64,000 bases of DNA from CAVTGO01 sp963734275 (lineage in GTDB: Bacteria > Actinomycetota > UBA4738 > HRBIN12). How positions within the stretch are numbered: position 1 is the first letter of the stretch; every line of letters starts with the position of its first letter. Positions 26,202-34,790 of this stretch are shown here, in pieces. Where the stretch lies: the NCBI GenBank assembly GCA_963734275.1, contig CAVTGO010000002.1, positions 1 to 64,000 on the forward strand, read 5' to 3'. Made by a program: the position numbers and the translations under genes. A model generated the notes under the pieces. That model was not told where the DNA came from, did no database searches, and was given only the letters and a program-made list of their open reading frames with translations.

Positions 26202-28607
26202 ATGGCCACAACGACGGAGCGCGACGCCCCGAGCCGCCCCCCGAGGCTGCAGGCGGGGCCGCGGCCTCGAGGCGCGGGGGCCACTCTGAAGCGTGTGCTT
26301 CTCGGGCCCGCACTGCCCACCTCGCGACTGCAGCACGAGCGGCTCGGCAAACCGACGGCCCTCGCCGTATTCGCATCGGACAACCTGTCCTCCTCGGCCT
26401 ACGCCACTGAAGAGATCCTGAAGGTTGCCGTCCCGGCGGTGGGCCTGATGGCGTTCTCGCTCGTGATGCCGATCACGTTCGGCATCCTCGCCGTGCTGGC
26501 GATCCTGCTCTTCTCCTACCGGCAGACGATCAAGGCGTACCCGAGCGCTGGCGGCGCATACATCGTGACGAAGGATAACTTTGGGCTGCTTGCGGCGCAG
26601 GTCGCGGGCGTCGCTCTGCTGGTGGACTACGTCCTCACGGTCGCGGTGTCGATCGCGGCCGGGGTGGCGGCCATGACCTCGGCGGCGCCCGGCCTGTTCC
26701 CGTACCGGATCTGGCTGTCCGTCTTCTTCATCTGGTTCATCGCCTGGGGCAACCTGCGCGGGGTGCGCGAGTCCGGTCGGATGTTCATGGTCCCGACCTT
26801 CTTCTTCATCGTGATGATGTTCACGCTGATCGGGGTGGGCATCGCACGAGCCTCGGCCGGCGACCTGCATCCGATGCCGCTGCCGGCCGACGTTGCGAGT
26901 ACCACGGGCATCGTGGGGGTCTTCCTGATCCTGCACGCGTTCGCCTCGGGCGGGGCCGCGGTCACCGGCGTCGAGGCGATCTCCAACGGCGTCCCGGCGT
27001 TCCGCCCTCCCGAATGGCGCAATGCCCGGACGACCTTGATGTGGATGGGAGCTCTGCTCGGTCCGATGTTCCTCGGCCTGTCGTTCCTCGCGGTGAGGCT
27101 CCACGCCCTCCCCACCGAGACCGAGACCCTCAATTCGAGGATCGCCCACGCGGTGTTCGGCCCGGACGGAGCCGGCCCGCTCCTGTACGCACTGGTCCAA
27201 CTCGGGACGATGCTCATCCTGATCCTCGCGGCGAACACCTCGTTCGCCGATTTCCCACGCTTAGCCAACTTCCAGGCGTCGGACGACTTCATGCCACGCG
27301 CGCTCACCAAGCGGGGGCGCCGGCTGGTGTTCTCGAACGGGATCGTCGGCCTCGCGATCGCCTCCACCGTGCTCGTCGTAGCGTTCAAGGCCGACGTCCA
27401 CCGGCTGATCCCGTTGTATGCGATCGGCGTGTTCACGTCGTTCACGTTGTCGCAAGCCGGGATGGCCAGGCGACACCTGCGGCTGCGCGAGCCGGGGTGG
27501 CGCCACGGTCTGGCCATCAACGGCATCGGCTCGCTCACCACGTCCGTCGTGGCCGTCGTCATCGCGCTGACGAAGTTCACGCACGGCGCGTGGGCGGTGA
27601 TGGTGTTCGTGCCGGCGACCGTGTGGCTCCTGGTGCGGATGCATCGCTTCTATGCGCGCGAACGCGAAGAGCTGGACGAGGGCCTTCGCGCGTTCGAGCG
27701 TCAACCGGCTGGTCCACCGGTCGCGGTCGTCCTGGTCGAGGACCTCGATCGCAAGACCTTGCACGCCCTGCAGTACGCGCGGACGATCCGCGCGACTGAG
27801 ATCCGGGCCGTCCACGTCGAGCGCGATCACGGCGACTCAGAGGATCTGCTCGCCCGCTGGGCAGACCTCGATGTCGGGATCCGGCTCCACGTCCTCCGAC
27901 ACGAGGGCGATCCGGCGGTCTCGATCGCCGGATACGTAGCCGCGCTCTCCGAGGACGCCGACGTGACCGTCATCGCGCCTGGTCCCGCTCGGACGCGGTG
28001 GGTCGAGCGCTTGCGCCGCGGGCGCGCGGGGGCGCGGCTCGCGAGGGCGCTCGCGCCCTACCCGAACGTGCGGGTCACGCTCGTCCGCGACCACGAGGGC
28101 CCGGGCCACGTGATCGAGGAGACGGCGGACGGGGCCCGCCACATCCGTCTGATACCGCGCCTGGGTCATCAGGCGCTCGTGCTCGTTGATCGCCCCGACC
28201 GGGCCGTGCTCCAAGCGGTCCGGTACGCGCTCTCGCTCGGGGCCCAGGAGGTGCGGGCGGTTCACGCCGCAGCCGACCCCGACGTCCAGGAAGAGCTGAT
28301 CGCGCGTTGGATGGAGCTCGAGATCCCGATCGAGCTGGACCTCGTGGAGTGCTGGGACCGCGACGTGGCCCGCACCCTCGAGCGATACGTCGCGGAGCGC
28401 ACCCGCCCCCGCTCAGAGATCACCGTGGTCCTGCCCAGGCGCGACTACGCGACGCTCCGCCAGCGCCTCCTGCACGACCGAACGAGCCGGCGCATCACCC
28501 GGACCATGCAGCGGTACGAGCACGTGGATCTCGCGGTCGTCCCTTATTTCTTCCCGAAGCGGCACCCGATCGCGCAGAGCCGCACGACCTCCGACGCCGC
28601 GCGCTAA
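26202..28607 (+). CDS. Second KimA-like APC permease with tandem Usp-like C-terminal domains
   Basis: 801 residues. After a Pro/Arg-rich N-terminus the first helix motif is FASDNLSSSAYATEEIL, the KimA-type K+ signature. FSYRQTIKAYPSAGGAYIVT follows, then about 12 membrane spans up to residue about 480. The soluble tail (about 495-790) contains two Usp-like modules: one with VAVVLVEDLDRKTLHALQYA and one with ALVLVDRPDRAVLQAVRYAL, ending VDLAVVPYFFPKRHP. It is paralogous to the permease at 21546-23909 but clearly diverged. Two TrkA genes follow immediately, so it probably belongs to a K+ transport operon. A broader amino-acid-permease role cannot be excluded. Confidence 0.82.
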   Translation: MATTTERDAPSRPPRLQAGPRPRGAGATLKRVLLGPALPTSRLQHERLGKPTALAVFASDNLSSSAYATEEILKVAVPAVGLMAFSLVMPITFGILAVLAILLFSYRQTIKAYPSAGGAYIVTKDNFGLLAAQVAGVALLVDYVLTVAVSIAAGVAAMTSAAPGLFPYRIWLSVFFIWFIAWGNLRGVRESGRMFMVPTFFFIVMMFTLIGVGIARASAGDLHPMPLPADVASTTGIVGVFLILHAFASGGAAVTGVEAISNGVPAFRPPEWRNARTTLMWMGALLGPMFLGLSFLAVRLHALPTETETLNSRIAHAVFGPDGAGPLLYALVQLGTMLILILAANTSFADFPRLANFQASDDFMPRALTKRGRRLVFSNGIVGLAIASTVLVVAFKADVHRLIPLYAIGVFTSFTLSQAGMARRHLRLREPGWRHGLAINGIGSLTTSVVAVVIALTKFTHGAWAVMVFVPATVWLLVRMHRFYAREREELDEGLRAFERQPAGPPVAVVLVEDLDRKTLHALQYARTIRATEIRAVHVERDHGDSEDLLARWADLDVGIRLHVLRHEGDPAVSIAGYVAALSEDADVTVIAPGPARTRWVERLRRGRAGARLARALAPYPNVRVTLVRDHEGPGHVIEETADGARHIRLIPRLGHQALVLVDRPDRAVLQAVRYALSLGAQEVRAVHAAADPDVQEELIARWMELEIPIELDLVECWDRDVARTLERYVAERTRPRSEITVVLPRRDYATLRQRLLHDRTSRRITRTMQRYEHVDLAVVPYFFPKRHPIAQSRTTSDAAR

Positions 28608-28610
28608 CCT
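28605..28610 (+). promoter_or_regulatory. Putative -10 upstream of the first TrkA gene
   Basis: TAACCT overlaps the TAA stop of the permease and lies 8 nt before GTG 28619. An internal leaderless promoter would let the two TrkA genes be made without the permease. Confidence 0.45.
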
Positions 28611-28618
28611 ACGGGGCC

Positions 28619-29278
28619 GTGCGCGTCGTCATCATGGGCTGTGGCCGGGTCGGGATCCTCCTGACCCAGGAGCTGGTGAAAGCCGGGCATCAGGTCGCGG
28701 TCATCGACAAGAACGCGTCGTCGTTCGCCCGCCTTCCGCCGGGGTTCGAGGCCCAGCAGGTCGTTGGCCTCGGGTTCGACCGGGACGTGCTCGAGGAGGC
28801 GGGGATCAAGGATGCCGACGCCTTCCTGGCGGTCTCGAGCGGCGACAACTCCAACATCGTGTCCGCGCGCGTGGCGCGGGAGTACTACCACGTGCCCAAG
28901 GTCATCGCGCGGATCTTCGACCCGATGCGCGCCGAGATCTACGAGAAGGTGAACATCCCCACGGTCTCGACGACGAGATGGGGCGTGAAGCAGATGATCC
29001 TGATGCTCAGCCACCCGCGCGAGGAGATCAAGGAGTCCCTCGCCGGCGGCGACCTCTTCCGGATGCGGCTCGAGGTCCCCCACCACCTGGTCGGCAAGCC
29101 CGTCTCCTCGATCGAGGCGGACGCGAAGATCCGGGTGGTCGGCGTGGACCGGGGAGGCAAGGGATTCCTTCCCGTGAGCGGCAGCACGTTCCAGGGTGGC
29201 GACGTCGTCCACCTGATGCTCCACAAGGACGCGATGGAGGCGCTGGACGAGCTCCTGCAACCGGTAGGCGATCACTGA
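28619..29278 (+). CDS. TrkA-type (RCK) K+ transport regulatory subunit 1
   Basis: 219 residues from GTG 28619. A Rossmann TrkA-N domain (VVIMGCGRVGILLTQELV, acidic dinucleotide-ribose site VIDKN at the end of strand 2, then AFLAVSSGDNSNIVSARVA) is followed by a TrkA-C domain (about 145-215: VGKPVSSIEADAKIRVVGV). RCK proteins bind NAD(H) or ATP/ADP and gate K+ channels such as TrkH/KtrB. No TrkH is present, so partners could be elsewhere or the upstream permease. Its stop overlaps the next start (TGATG). Confidence 0.9.
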   Translation: MRVVIMGCGRVGILLTQELVKAGHQVAVIDKNASSFARLPPGFEAQQVVGLGFDRDVLEEAGIKDADAFLAVSSGDNSNIVSARVAREYYHVPKVIARIFDPMRAEIYEKVNIPTVSTTRWGVKQMILMLSHPREEIKESLAGGDLFRMRLEVPHHLVGKPVSSIEADAKIRVVGVDRGGKGFLPVSGSTFQGGDVVHLMLHKDAMEALDELLQPVGDH

Positions 29279-29952
29279 TGCACGTCGTCATCAGCGGCGC
29301 CGGCGCGGTCGGTCGTCACCTGGCCTCGGATCTGGCGAAGCGCGGTCACGCCGTCACGCTGATCGAGCAGGATCCGGACGTGCTCGAGATCGCCAAGGAA
29401 TGGGCCCCCGATGTCGAGCATGTGCTCGGGGACGCCTGCGAGCCGTGGGTGCTCGAGAAGGCGCAGCTCGCCGGGGCCGACGTGGTCGCGGCCGTGACCG
29501 GCGACGACGAGGACAACCTCGTGACCTCCCTGCTTGCCAAGCAGGAGTACGGCGTGCCGCGTGTGCTCGCTCGCGTGAACCACCCCGACAACGAATGGCT
29601 GTTCACCGAGCAATGGGGCGTGGACGCTGCGGTCTCGCCGCCGCACATCCTGACCGCGATGGTCGAGGAGCAGGTTTCCGTGGGCGACCTCATCCGGCTG
29701 CTGCCCCTCGAGCGCGGCCGGATCTCGATCGTCGAGATGACCGTGCCGGACGACGCGCTTTCTGCTGGTCGCCCGCTCTACGAGCTCCGGCTGCCACCCG
29801 ACTCCGCGATCGTCGCGATCATCCGCGAAGGCCACGTCGCCATCCCGCAGCCTGAGACGCTGATCGCTGGCGGGGACGAGGTGCTCGCGCTGTCGATCCC
29901 GGATGCCGAGGACCACCTGCGGGCCGCCATCGTCGGCGAGCCCTGGGGGTAG
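29278..29952 (+). CDS. TrkA-type (RCK) K+ transport regulatory subunit 2
   Basis: 224 residues. TrkA-N has VVISGAGAVGRHLASDLAKR and VTLIEQDP, then DVVAAVTGDDEDNLVTSLLA. TrkA-C follows from about residue 140 (AGRPLYELRLPPDSAIVAII). Tandem trkA genes are usual in actinobacteria; the products probably form a mixed octameric ring. It is coupled to the first copy by TGATG and converges on the small acidic secreted-protein gene, 12 nt between stops. Confidence 0.9.
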   Translation: MHVVISGAGAVGRHLASDLAKRGHAVTLIEQDPDVLEIAKEWAPDVEHVLGDACEPWVLEKAQLAGADVVAAVTGDDEDNLVTSLLAKQEYGVPRVLARVNHPDNEWLFTEQWGVDAAVSPPHILTAMVEEQVSVGDLIRLLPLERGRISIVEMTVPDDALSAGRPLYELRLPPDSAIVAIIREGHVAIPQPETLIAGGDEVLALSIPDAEDHLRAAIVGEPWG

Positions 29953-29964
29953 GCCCGAAGAGGG

Positions 29965-30447
29965 TCAGTCCTGGTCGTCGTCGGGACCGTGGGTTGCATC
30001 CCCGTTCCCGTGGGTTGCATCCGCGTTCCCGTGGCTTGCATCCTCGTTCCCGTGACCTGCAACAGCGTGCTCCTCATGCTTCGCCTGGTTCTGGACGAGA
30101 TGGTCCATCGCGTTCTGGAGGCCCTGGTTGTCCGGGCGCGTCTCGAGCAGGACCTCGTGTCGACACACGGCATTGTCCAGCCCCCGCAGGCCCACGCACG
30201 ACGAGAAGTCGGGCCCGGCGCCTTCGTCCGACACGTCCAAGTCCCCCTCGTCATCCTCCGGCTCGACCACGTCGGCCACCTCGGGCGACACATCGGATCC
30301 GGACGGACCGGACGGTCCGCTCGGCCCCGTGACCGGGACCGGTTCGGGCTCGGGGTCACTCGAGAACTTCGGGGATGCCGAGGCGATGGCGGCGACCAGC
30401 ACAGCCACGATGAGGGCCGACGGTACCGACTGCAGGAACTTCTTCAT
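29965..30447 (-). CDS. Small secreted acidic protein with Pro/Gly/Ser and His-Gly repeats (hypothetical)
   Basis: 160 residues, not recognised. The N-terminus is a signal peptide or anchor (MKKFLQSVPSALIVAVLVAAIASA). A low-complexity TGPSGPSGPSG linker is followed by a very acidic stretch (EPEDDEGDLDVSDEGAGPD). A small folded-looking region contains two Cys (SSCVGLRGLDNAVCRHEVLL). The tail has seven-residue repeats of type HGNxDAx coded by a 21-bp DNA tandem repeat. The His/Asp-rich tail could bind metal ions, but this is only a composition-based guess. Confidence 0.7.
   Translation of the reverse strand: MKKFLQSVPSALIVAVLVAAIASASPKFSSDPEPEPVPVTGPSGPSGPSGSDVSPEVADVVEPEDDEGDLDVSDEGAGPDFSSCVGLRGLDNAVCRHEVLLETRPDNQGLQNAMDHLVQNQAKHEEHAVAGHGNEDASHGNADATHGNGDATHGPDDDQD
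29989..30063. repeat. 21-bp tandem repeat, about 3.5 copies
   Basis: Copies start at 29989, 30010 and 30031, with a partial copy at 30052. The unit begins GTGGGTTGCATCC and ends CGTTCCC. It is in frame and codes the seven-residue HGN-x-DA-x repeats in the tail of the secreted acidic protein, so copy number can change without a frameshift. Confidence 0.9.
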
Positions 30448-30516
30448 TCCCCGGATATCGGCGGCGGACTACCCGAACTTGACTAGTCCGCCCACCGCTT
30501 CTCGGCACCTCGACGT

Positions 30517-30885
30517 TCAGCTCGCGAACTCGAAGCTGGGGTTGACGATGCGCGGGCCCGAGCGCTGCCCCCCGACCATCCCCTCGATGATCAACCGGGT
30601 CCCGAGCGAGAGGCCCGGTATCGATCGGCGACCCATCCACACCACCGGCATCTCCCCGGTCCCGTCGTACAGCAGCGCCTCGAGCGACTCGTTGCCCTCG
30701 AGGGGGTGGACCGTGATCCGCCGGACCACGCCGGCGAGCTTGACCCGCGACCGGCTGCCACAGTCTCGGATGGGCACCGTCCCGGGGATCCCCCGAGCCC
30801 AGGCCTCGATCTCCTCGGCGTAGCGCTGCTCGTCGCTCTCCGCCATGCGGCGGAAGAACCGCCGGAACGGGTCGAGGACCCCCAT
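30517..30885 (-). CDS. OB-fold nucleic-acid-binding protein
   Basis: 122 residues from ATG 30885. A later ATG (MAESDEQRYAEEIEAW) is possible, as neither start has a clear ribosome-binding site. An OB-fold is suggested by the strand pattern VKLAGVVRRITVHP, LEALLYDGTGEMPVVWMG and RLIIEGMVGGQ, as in the tRNA_anti/OB domain. Small OB proteins of this kind are commonly found beside TrkA genes in actinobacteria. Their substrate is unknown. Confidence 0.8.
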   Translation of the reverse strand: MGVLDPFRRFFRRMAESDEQRYAEEIEAWARGIPGTVPIRDCGSRSRVKLAGVVRRITVHPLEGNESLEALLYDGTGEMPVVWMGRRSIPGLSLGTRLIIEGMVGGQRSGPRIVNPSFEFAS

Positions 30886-30929
30886 AGGGTGTTCCCTACC
30901 CGCTCCGGCGGTCGTCGCGCAACTCGCGC

Positions 30930-33179
30930 CTAGACCGTCGCGCCGTTGCTCGACTCCACCATCAGCTCGGAGCGACGGGACTTGCTCACGTAGATCGCGA
31001 AGGCGAGCACCCCGGTGGCGACGAGGCCGGCGGCGATGCGCAGCCCGGTGTCCTCGGCGTGCTCGACCACGAGCGGGGCGATCAGCAGGGCGACGAGGTT
31101 CATCACCTTGATCAGCGGGTTCAGCGCCGGCCCCGCCGTGTCCTTGAACGGGTCGCCGACCGTGTCGCCGATCACCGCGGCCTTGTGGCTCTCGCTGCCC
31201 TTGCCGCCGTAGTGGCCCTCCTCGACGTACTTCTTCGCGTTGTCCCACGCGCCGCCCGAGTTCGACAGCATGACCGCGAGGAGCTGGCCGGTCAGGATCG
31301 ACCCCGCGAGGAACGCGCCGAGCGCCTCGGCTTTCAGGAACATGCCGACGATCACCGGCGAGAGCACGGCGAGCAGACCCGGCGTCATCAGCTCGCGGAG
31401 CGACGTCTTCGTGCAGATGTCCACGACGCTCGCGTAGTCCGGCTTCTCCTCGTAGGTCATGATCCCCGGGTGGTCGCGGAACTGCTTGCGGACCTCGACC
31501 ACGACCTGCGAGGCGGCGCGTCCGACGGCGCGGATCGCGAGCGAGCTGAACAGGAAGGCGACGGCCCCTCCGATCAGGAGCCCGACGAGCACGTCGGGCT
31601 GGTCCACACGGACCCCGACGAAATCGAACCCGGCCTCCTTCAGCGCCTCCTCGAACGAGCCGAACAGCGAGGTCGCCGCGATCACGGCGGTCGCGATCGC
31701 CATCCCCTTCGTGATCGCCTTCGTCGAGTTCCCGACGGCGTCCAGACCCGTCAGGATCTCGGCCGGCCGGCCCTCGAACTCGCCTGACATCTCGGCGATG
31801 CCCTGCGCGTTGTCGCTGATCGGGCCGTACGTGTCCATCGAGACGACGACGCCGACCGTGGTGAGCATGCCCATGCCGGTGAGCGAGATGAAGTACAGGC
31901 GCTCGGCGGTGTCGTCGCCCAGCAGGAACGCCCCCACGATCGCGCCCGAGATGATCAGGATCGACCACACGGTGGACTCGAGGCCCACCGAGAACCCCGA
32001 CAGGATCGTGGTGGCGGGGCCGGTCTGCGTGGACTCGGCGATCTCCTGGACGGGCCGGTACTTCGTGTCGGTGAAGTACTGCGTGAGGATCTGGATCACG
32101 CTCGCGAGGACGAGTCCGAGTCCCACCGCGACCGCCGGACGGAGGTCGTCCAGGTAAACCTGGCTGATCGCGAACACGACGATCGCCGAGATTGCCGCCG
32201 AGAGGAAGAAGCCTCGGTTGATCGCCTTCATCCCGTGCTCTTCCTCGCTGCGAGGGTTCACGGCGAGGATCCCCACGATCGAGGTGACCACGCCGACCGC
32301 GCGCACGAACAGCGGGAACATCACGCCGGCGATGGCGCCCGCCTCGGAACCCGAGAACGCGGCGGCGCCGAGGATCAGGGAGGCGACGAGCGTGACCTCG
32401 TAGGACTCGAACAGGTCGGCGGCCATCCCCGCGCAGTCGCCGACGTTGTCGCCGACGTTGTCCGCGATCACCGCCGCGTTGCGGGGGTCGTCCTCCGGGA
32501 TGCCCTGCTCGACCTTGCCCACGAGGTCCGCGCCGACGTCGGCGGCCTTCGTGAAGATGCCGCCGCCTACCCGCATGAACATCGCGAGCAGCGCGCCGCC
32601 GAACCCGAAGCCCACCAGCACGCTGGTGGCGTCCTGCTGGTAGATCAGCAGGATCACGGTGGCGCCCAGCAGGCCGAGGCCGACGGTGAACATCCCGGCC
32701 ACGCCGCCGGCTCGGAACGCGAGCTTCAGGGCCCGGCGCAGGCCCGACTCGCGCGCTGCGTTCGCCGTGCGGACGTTGGCGCGGACGGCGAGCCACATCC
32801 CGGTGAACCCCGTCAGCGCCGAGAAACCGGCGCCGAGGATGAATGCCAGGGAGCGGCCGAACCGCAGCGAGAACTCGGAGTGGGCGGCGTCCTCGGGCGT
32901 GGGGAGCAGGATGAACAGCAGGACGGTCAGGATCGCGATGAAGATGCCGACGGTGGAGAACTGGCGGCGCAGGTACGCGCTCGCCCCCTCCTGGATCGCC
33001 AGCGCGATCTCCTTCATCTTCGGCGTGCCCTCGGGGGCGGCGAGCACCTCGCGGACCAGGTAGTACGCGAACGCGAGCGCGCCGAGGGAAACGAGCAGGA
33101 TCAACCACAGGGCGTTGTTCTCGAAGGACCCGAAGACGGCCTCGATCGGGCCGCCTTCCTGGGCGAGGACACCGTGCAA
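30930..33179 (-). CDS. hppA: Membrane-bound H+-translocating pyrophosphatase, K+-independent type
   Basis: 749 residues with about 16 membrane spans. It starts at TTG 33179, supported by GAGGAGG 7 nt upstream. The PPi/Mg site is intact (ADVGADLVGKVEQGIPEDDP, then ADNVGDNVGDCAGMAADLFE). The diagnostic position in AVGNSTKAITKG is Lys rather than Ala, which in characterised enzymes marks the K+-independent subfamily. The enzyme hydrolyses PPi to pump H+ across the membrane. It sits beside K+ transporters and NhaA, consistent with use of the proton gradient for cation exchange. Confidence 0.95.
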   Translation of the reverse strand: MHGVLAQEGGPIEAVFGSFENNALWLILLVSLGALAFAYYLVREVLAAPEGTPKMKEIALAIQEGASAYLRRQFSTVGIFIAILTVLLFILLPTPEDAAHSEFSLRFGRSLAFILGAGFSALTGFTGMWLAVRANVRTANAARESGLRRALKLAFRAGGVAGMFTVGLGLLGATVILLIYQQDATSVLVGFGFGGALLAMFMRVGGGIFTKAADVGADLVGKVEQGIPEDDPRNAAVIADNVGDNVGDCAGMAADLFESYEVTLVASLILGAAAFSGSEAGAIAGVMFPLFVRAVGVVTSIVGILAVNPRSEEEHGMKAINRGFFLSAAISAIVVFAISQVYLDDLRPAVAVGLGLVLASVIQILTQYFTDTKYRPVQEIAESTQTGPATTILSGFSVGLESTVWSILIISGAIVGAFLLGDDTAERLYFISLTGMGMLTTVGVVVSMDTYGPISDNAQGIAEMSGEFEGRPAEILTGLDAVGNSTKAITKGMAIATAVIAATSLFGSFEEALKEAGFDFVGVRVDQPDVLVGLLIGGAVAFLFSSLAIRAVGRAASQVVVEVRKQFRDHPGIMTYEEKPDYASVVDICTKTSLRELMTPGLLAVLSPVIVGMFLKAEALGAFLAGSILTGQLLAVMLSNSGGAWDNAKKYVEEGHYGGKGSESHKAAVIGDTVGDPFKDTAGPALNPLIKVMNLVALLIAPLVVEHAEDTGLRIAAGLVATGVLAFAIYVSKSRRSELMVESSNGATV

Positions 33180-33243
33180 CTTCGGACCTCCTCGGTTCGA
33201 CGTCTAGGAAGGTTAGGCCCCGGCCGGGGCCGGGGACCCACGG

Positions 33244-33249
33244 AGTATA
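33244..33249 (-). promoter_or_regulatory. Putative -10 for hppA
   Basis: TATACT on the minus strand lies about 64 nt before the TTG start, leaving a short 5' leader. That leader contains a very GC-rich self-complementary stretch (33212-33240, CCCCGGCC/GGCCGGGG type). No convincing -35 is seen. Confidence 0.45.
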
Positions 33250-33308
33250 GGGAGAAGGCCCTCCGCTTGACGTGCCGAAACTCGCCCGCCGGGTGCTCGC
33301 CGAACAGG

Positions 33309-34715
33309 CTAGCCTGCCGCCTCGGGCGAGCCCTCCCCCGGGACCGCCCTGGCGCGCAGGATCGCGAACCCGAGGACCCCCGCGGCGATCGAGGCCGCGA
33401 AGATGCCGACCTTGGCCTCCCCGGCGAGGAGCGCATCGCTGAACGCGAGCTCGGTGACGAACAGGGAGACCGTGAAGCCGATGCCCGCCACCGTCGACAT
33501 GCCCACCACGTGCCGCCACCCGCAGTCGGCGGGGAGCCTCCCGAGACCCGTGCGCACGGCCAGGGCGCTCGCGAGCGTGATCCCGGCCACCTTCCCGACG
33601 AGCAGACCCAGAACGATGCCGAGGGTAATCGGGCTGGACACCGCCTCGCGAAGAACCTCGGACGAGAGCATCACCCCGGCATTGGCGAAGGCGAACAACG
33701 GGACCACGACGTAGCTGGTCCACGGGTGAAGGAGCGCCTCGACCCGCGCGAGGGGGGATACGGCCTCCCGCGACAGCGCCGCGAGCCCCATCCACTGAGG
33801 GGCGTCGGCGTCCGGCGGGTCAGGCACGTCCATCGTCTCATCGGCCACGCGGTGCGCCTCAACACTGACGGCGCTGGGCCGCTGGAACGGCCGGGCCGGG
33901 GTCAGCAGGCCGAGGACCACCCCGGCGATCGTGGGATGGATCCCGGAGTCGTTCGCCGCCAGCCACACGCCGAGCCCCAACACGAGGTAGACGGCCGTTG
34001 CGTGCACGCCGATGCGCTGGAAGACGACGATCAGCAGGATGAGTCCCAGCGCCACGGCCATCGCCGCTGCAGATAGGCCGCTCGAATAGAAGATCGCGAT
34101 CACGATGATCGCGCCGATGTCGTCCACGATCGCGAGCGTGAGCAGGAAGGGCTTGAGGCCGGCCGGAGCGGCCCTGGCCGCGAGCGTCAACACGCCGAGG
34201 GCGAACGCGATGTCCGTCGCCATGGGGATCCCCCAGCCCGACGAGCCGGCGCCACCGGCGTTCAGCGCCACGTAGATCAGCGCTGGCACCACCATGCCGC
34301 CCAGCGCCGCAACGACCGGGACGGCGGCCGCCCGCGGATCGCGGAGCTCGCCGGTCAACAGCTCGCGCTTGATCTCCAGGCCGACGACCAGGAAGAAGAG
34401 GGACATCAGGCCGTCGTTCACCCAGTGGCGGATGTCCTCGCTGAGGACGTGATCGCCCAGCCGGATCGTGAGCGGCGTGCCCCAGAGGCGCTCGTAGGCC
34501 TCGTGCCATGGGGAGTTGGCCCACGCCACCGCGATCAGCGCTGCCGCGAGCAGGAGGACGGCCGACGAGGCCTCGGCATCCAGGAATGACTGCAGGGGAC
34601 GCACCACGCGCCGTGCGACCGGACGCCCCGAGCGCGACCACGGTGCGCGGATCTCGTCGCCATGCGACCGGTTCTCGGGCACGTCGGCTCCAACGCCGAC
34701 CAGTCTTCCCGGCAC
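33309..34715 (-). CDS. nhaA: NhaA Na+/H+ antiporter
   Basis: 468 residues from GTG 34715. The NhaA core is complete: SLFFLVVGLEIKRELLTGEL, PMATDIAFALGVL and TLAIVDDIGAIIVIAIFYSSG with the paired Asp residues that bind Na+/H+. The later helices include STVAGIGFTVSLFVTELAF. Compared with E. coli NhaA (388 residues) it has about 45 extra N-terminal residues and a longer cytosolic loop around TMDVPDPPDADAPQW. It exchanges internal Na+ for external H+. It is separated by 129 nt from hppA on the same strand and has its own TAGGAT box. Confidence 0.95.
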   Translation of the reverse strand: MPGRLVGVGADVPENRSHGDEIRAPWSRSGRPVARRVVRPLQSFLDAEASSAVLLLAAALIAVAWANSPWHEAYERLWGTPLTIRLGDHVLSEDIRHWVNDGLMSLFFLVVGLEIKRELLTGELRDPRAAAVPVVAALGGMVVPALIYVALNAGGAGSSGWGIPMATDIAFALGVLTLAARAAPAGLKPFLLTLAIVDDIGAIIVIAIFYSSGLSAAAMAVALGLILLIVVFQRIGVHATAVYLVLGLGVWLAANDSGIHPTIAGVVLGLLTPARPFQRPSAVSVEAHRVADETMDVPDPPDADAPQWMGLAALSREAVSPLARVEALLHPWTSYVVVPLFAFANAGVMLSSEVLREAVSSPITLGIVLGLLVGKVAGITLASALAVRTGLGRLPADCGWRHVVGMSTVAGIGFTVSLFVTELAFSDALLAGEAKVGIFAASIAAGVLGFAILRARAVPGEGSPEAAG

Positions 34716-34732
34716 ACCTTTGGACCGTCGCC

Positions 34733-34738
34733 ATCCTA
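34733..34738 (-). promoter_or_regulatory. Putative -10 for nhaA
   Basis: TAGGAT on the minus strand lies 17 nt upstream of the GTG start, leaving room for a weak AAAGG ribosome-binding site. Confidence 0.4.
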
Positions 34739-34749
34739 TCGCGACGGCG

Positions 34750-34783
34750 GTAGTGGGTCCGACAACCTCAACTGACCCACTAC
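34750..34783. promoter_or_regulatory. 10-bp perfect inverted repeat between nhaA and the divergent gene
   Basis: GTAGTGGGTC (34750-34759) and GACCCACTAC (34774-34783) are perfect complements separated by 14 nt. The pair lies just upstream of the nhaA -10 region in the divergent gap. It could be an operator dyad or a hairpin at the edge of one transcript. Confidence 0.6.
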
Positions 34784-34790
34784 GCCACGG

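Noticed and set aside
29989..30063. Possible CRISPR-like array (21-bp repeats)
   Set aside because: Repeats are contiguous without spacers, and they code for in-frame peptide repeats in a secreted protein.
33212..33240. GC-rich palindromic stretch between hppA and nhaA as a rho-independent terminator
   Set aside because: No T-run follows on either strand and several overlapping pairings are possible; it may simply be a structured leader.
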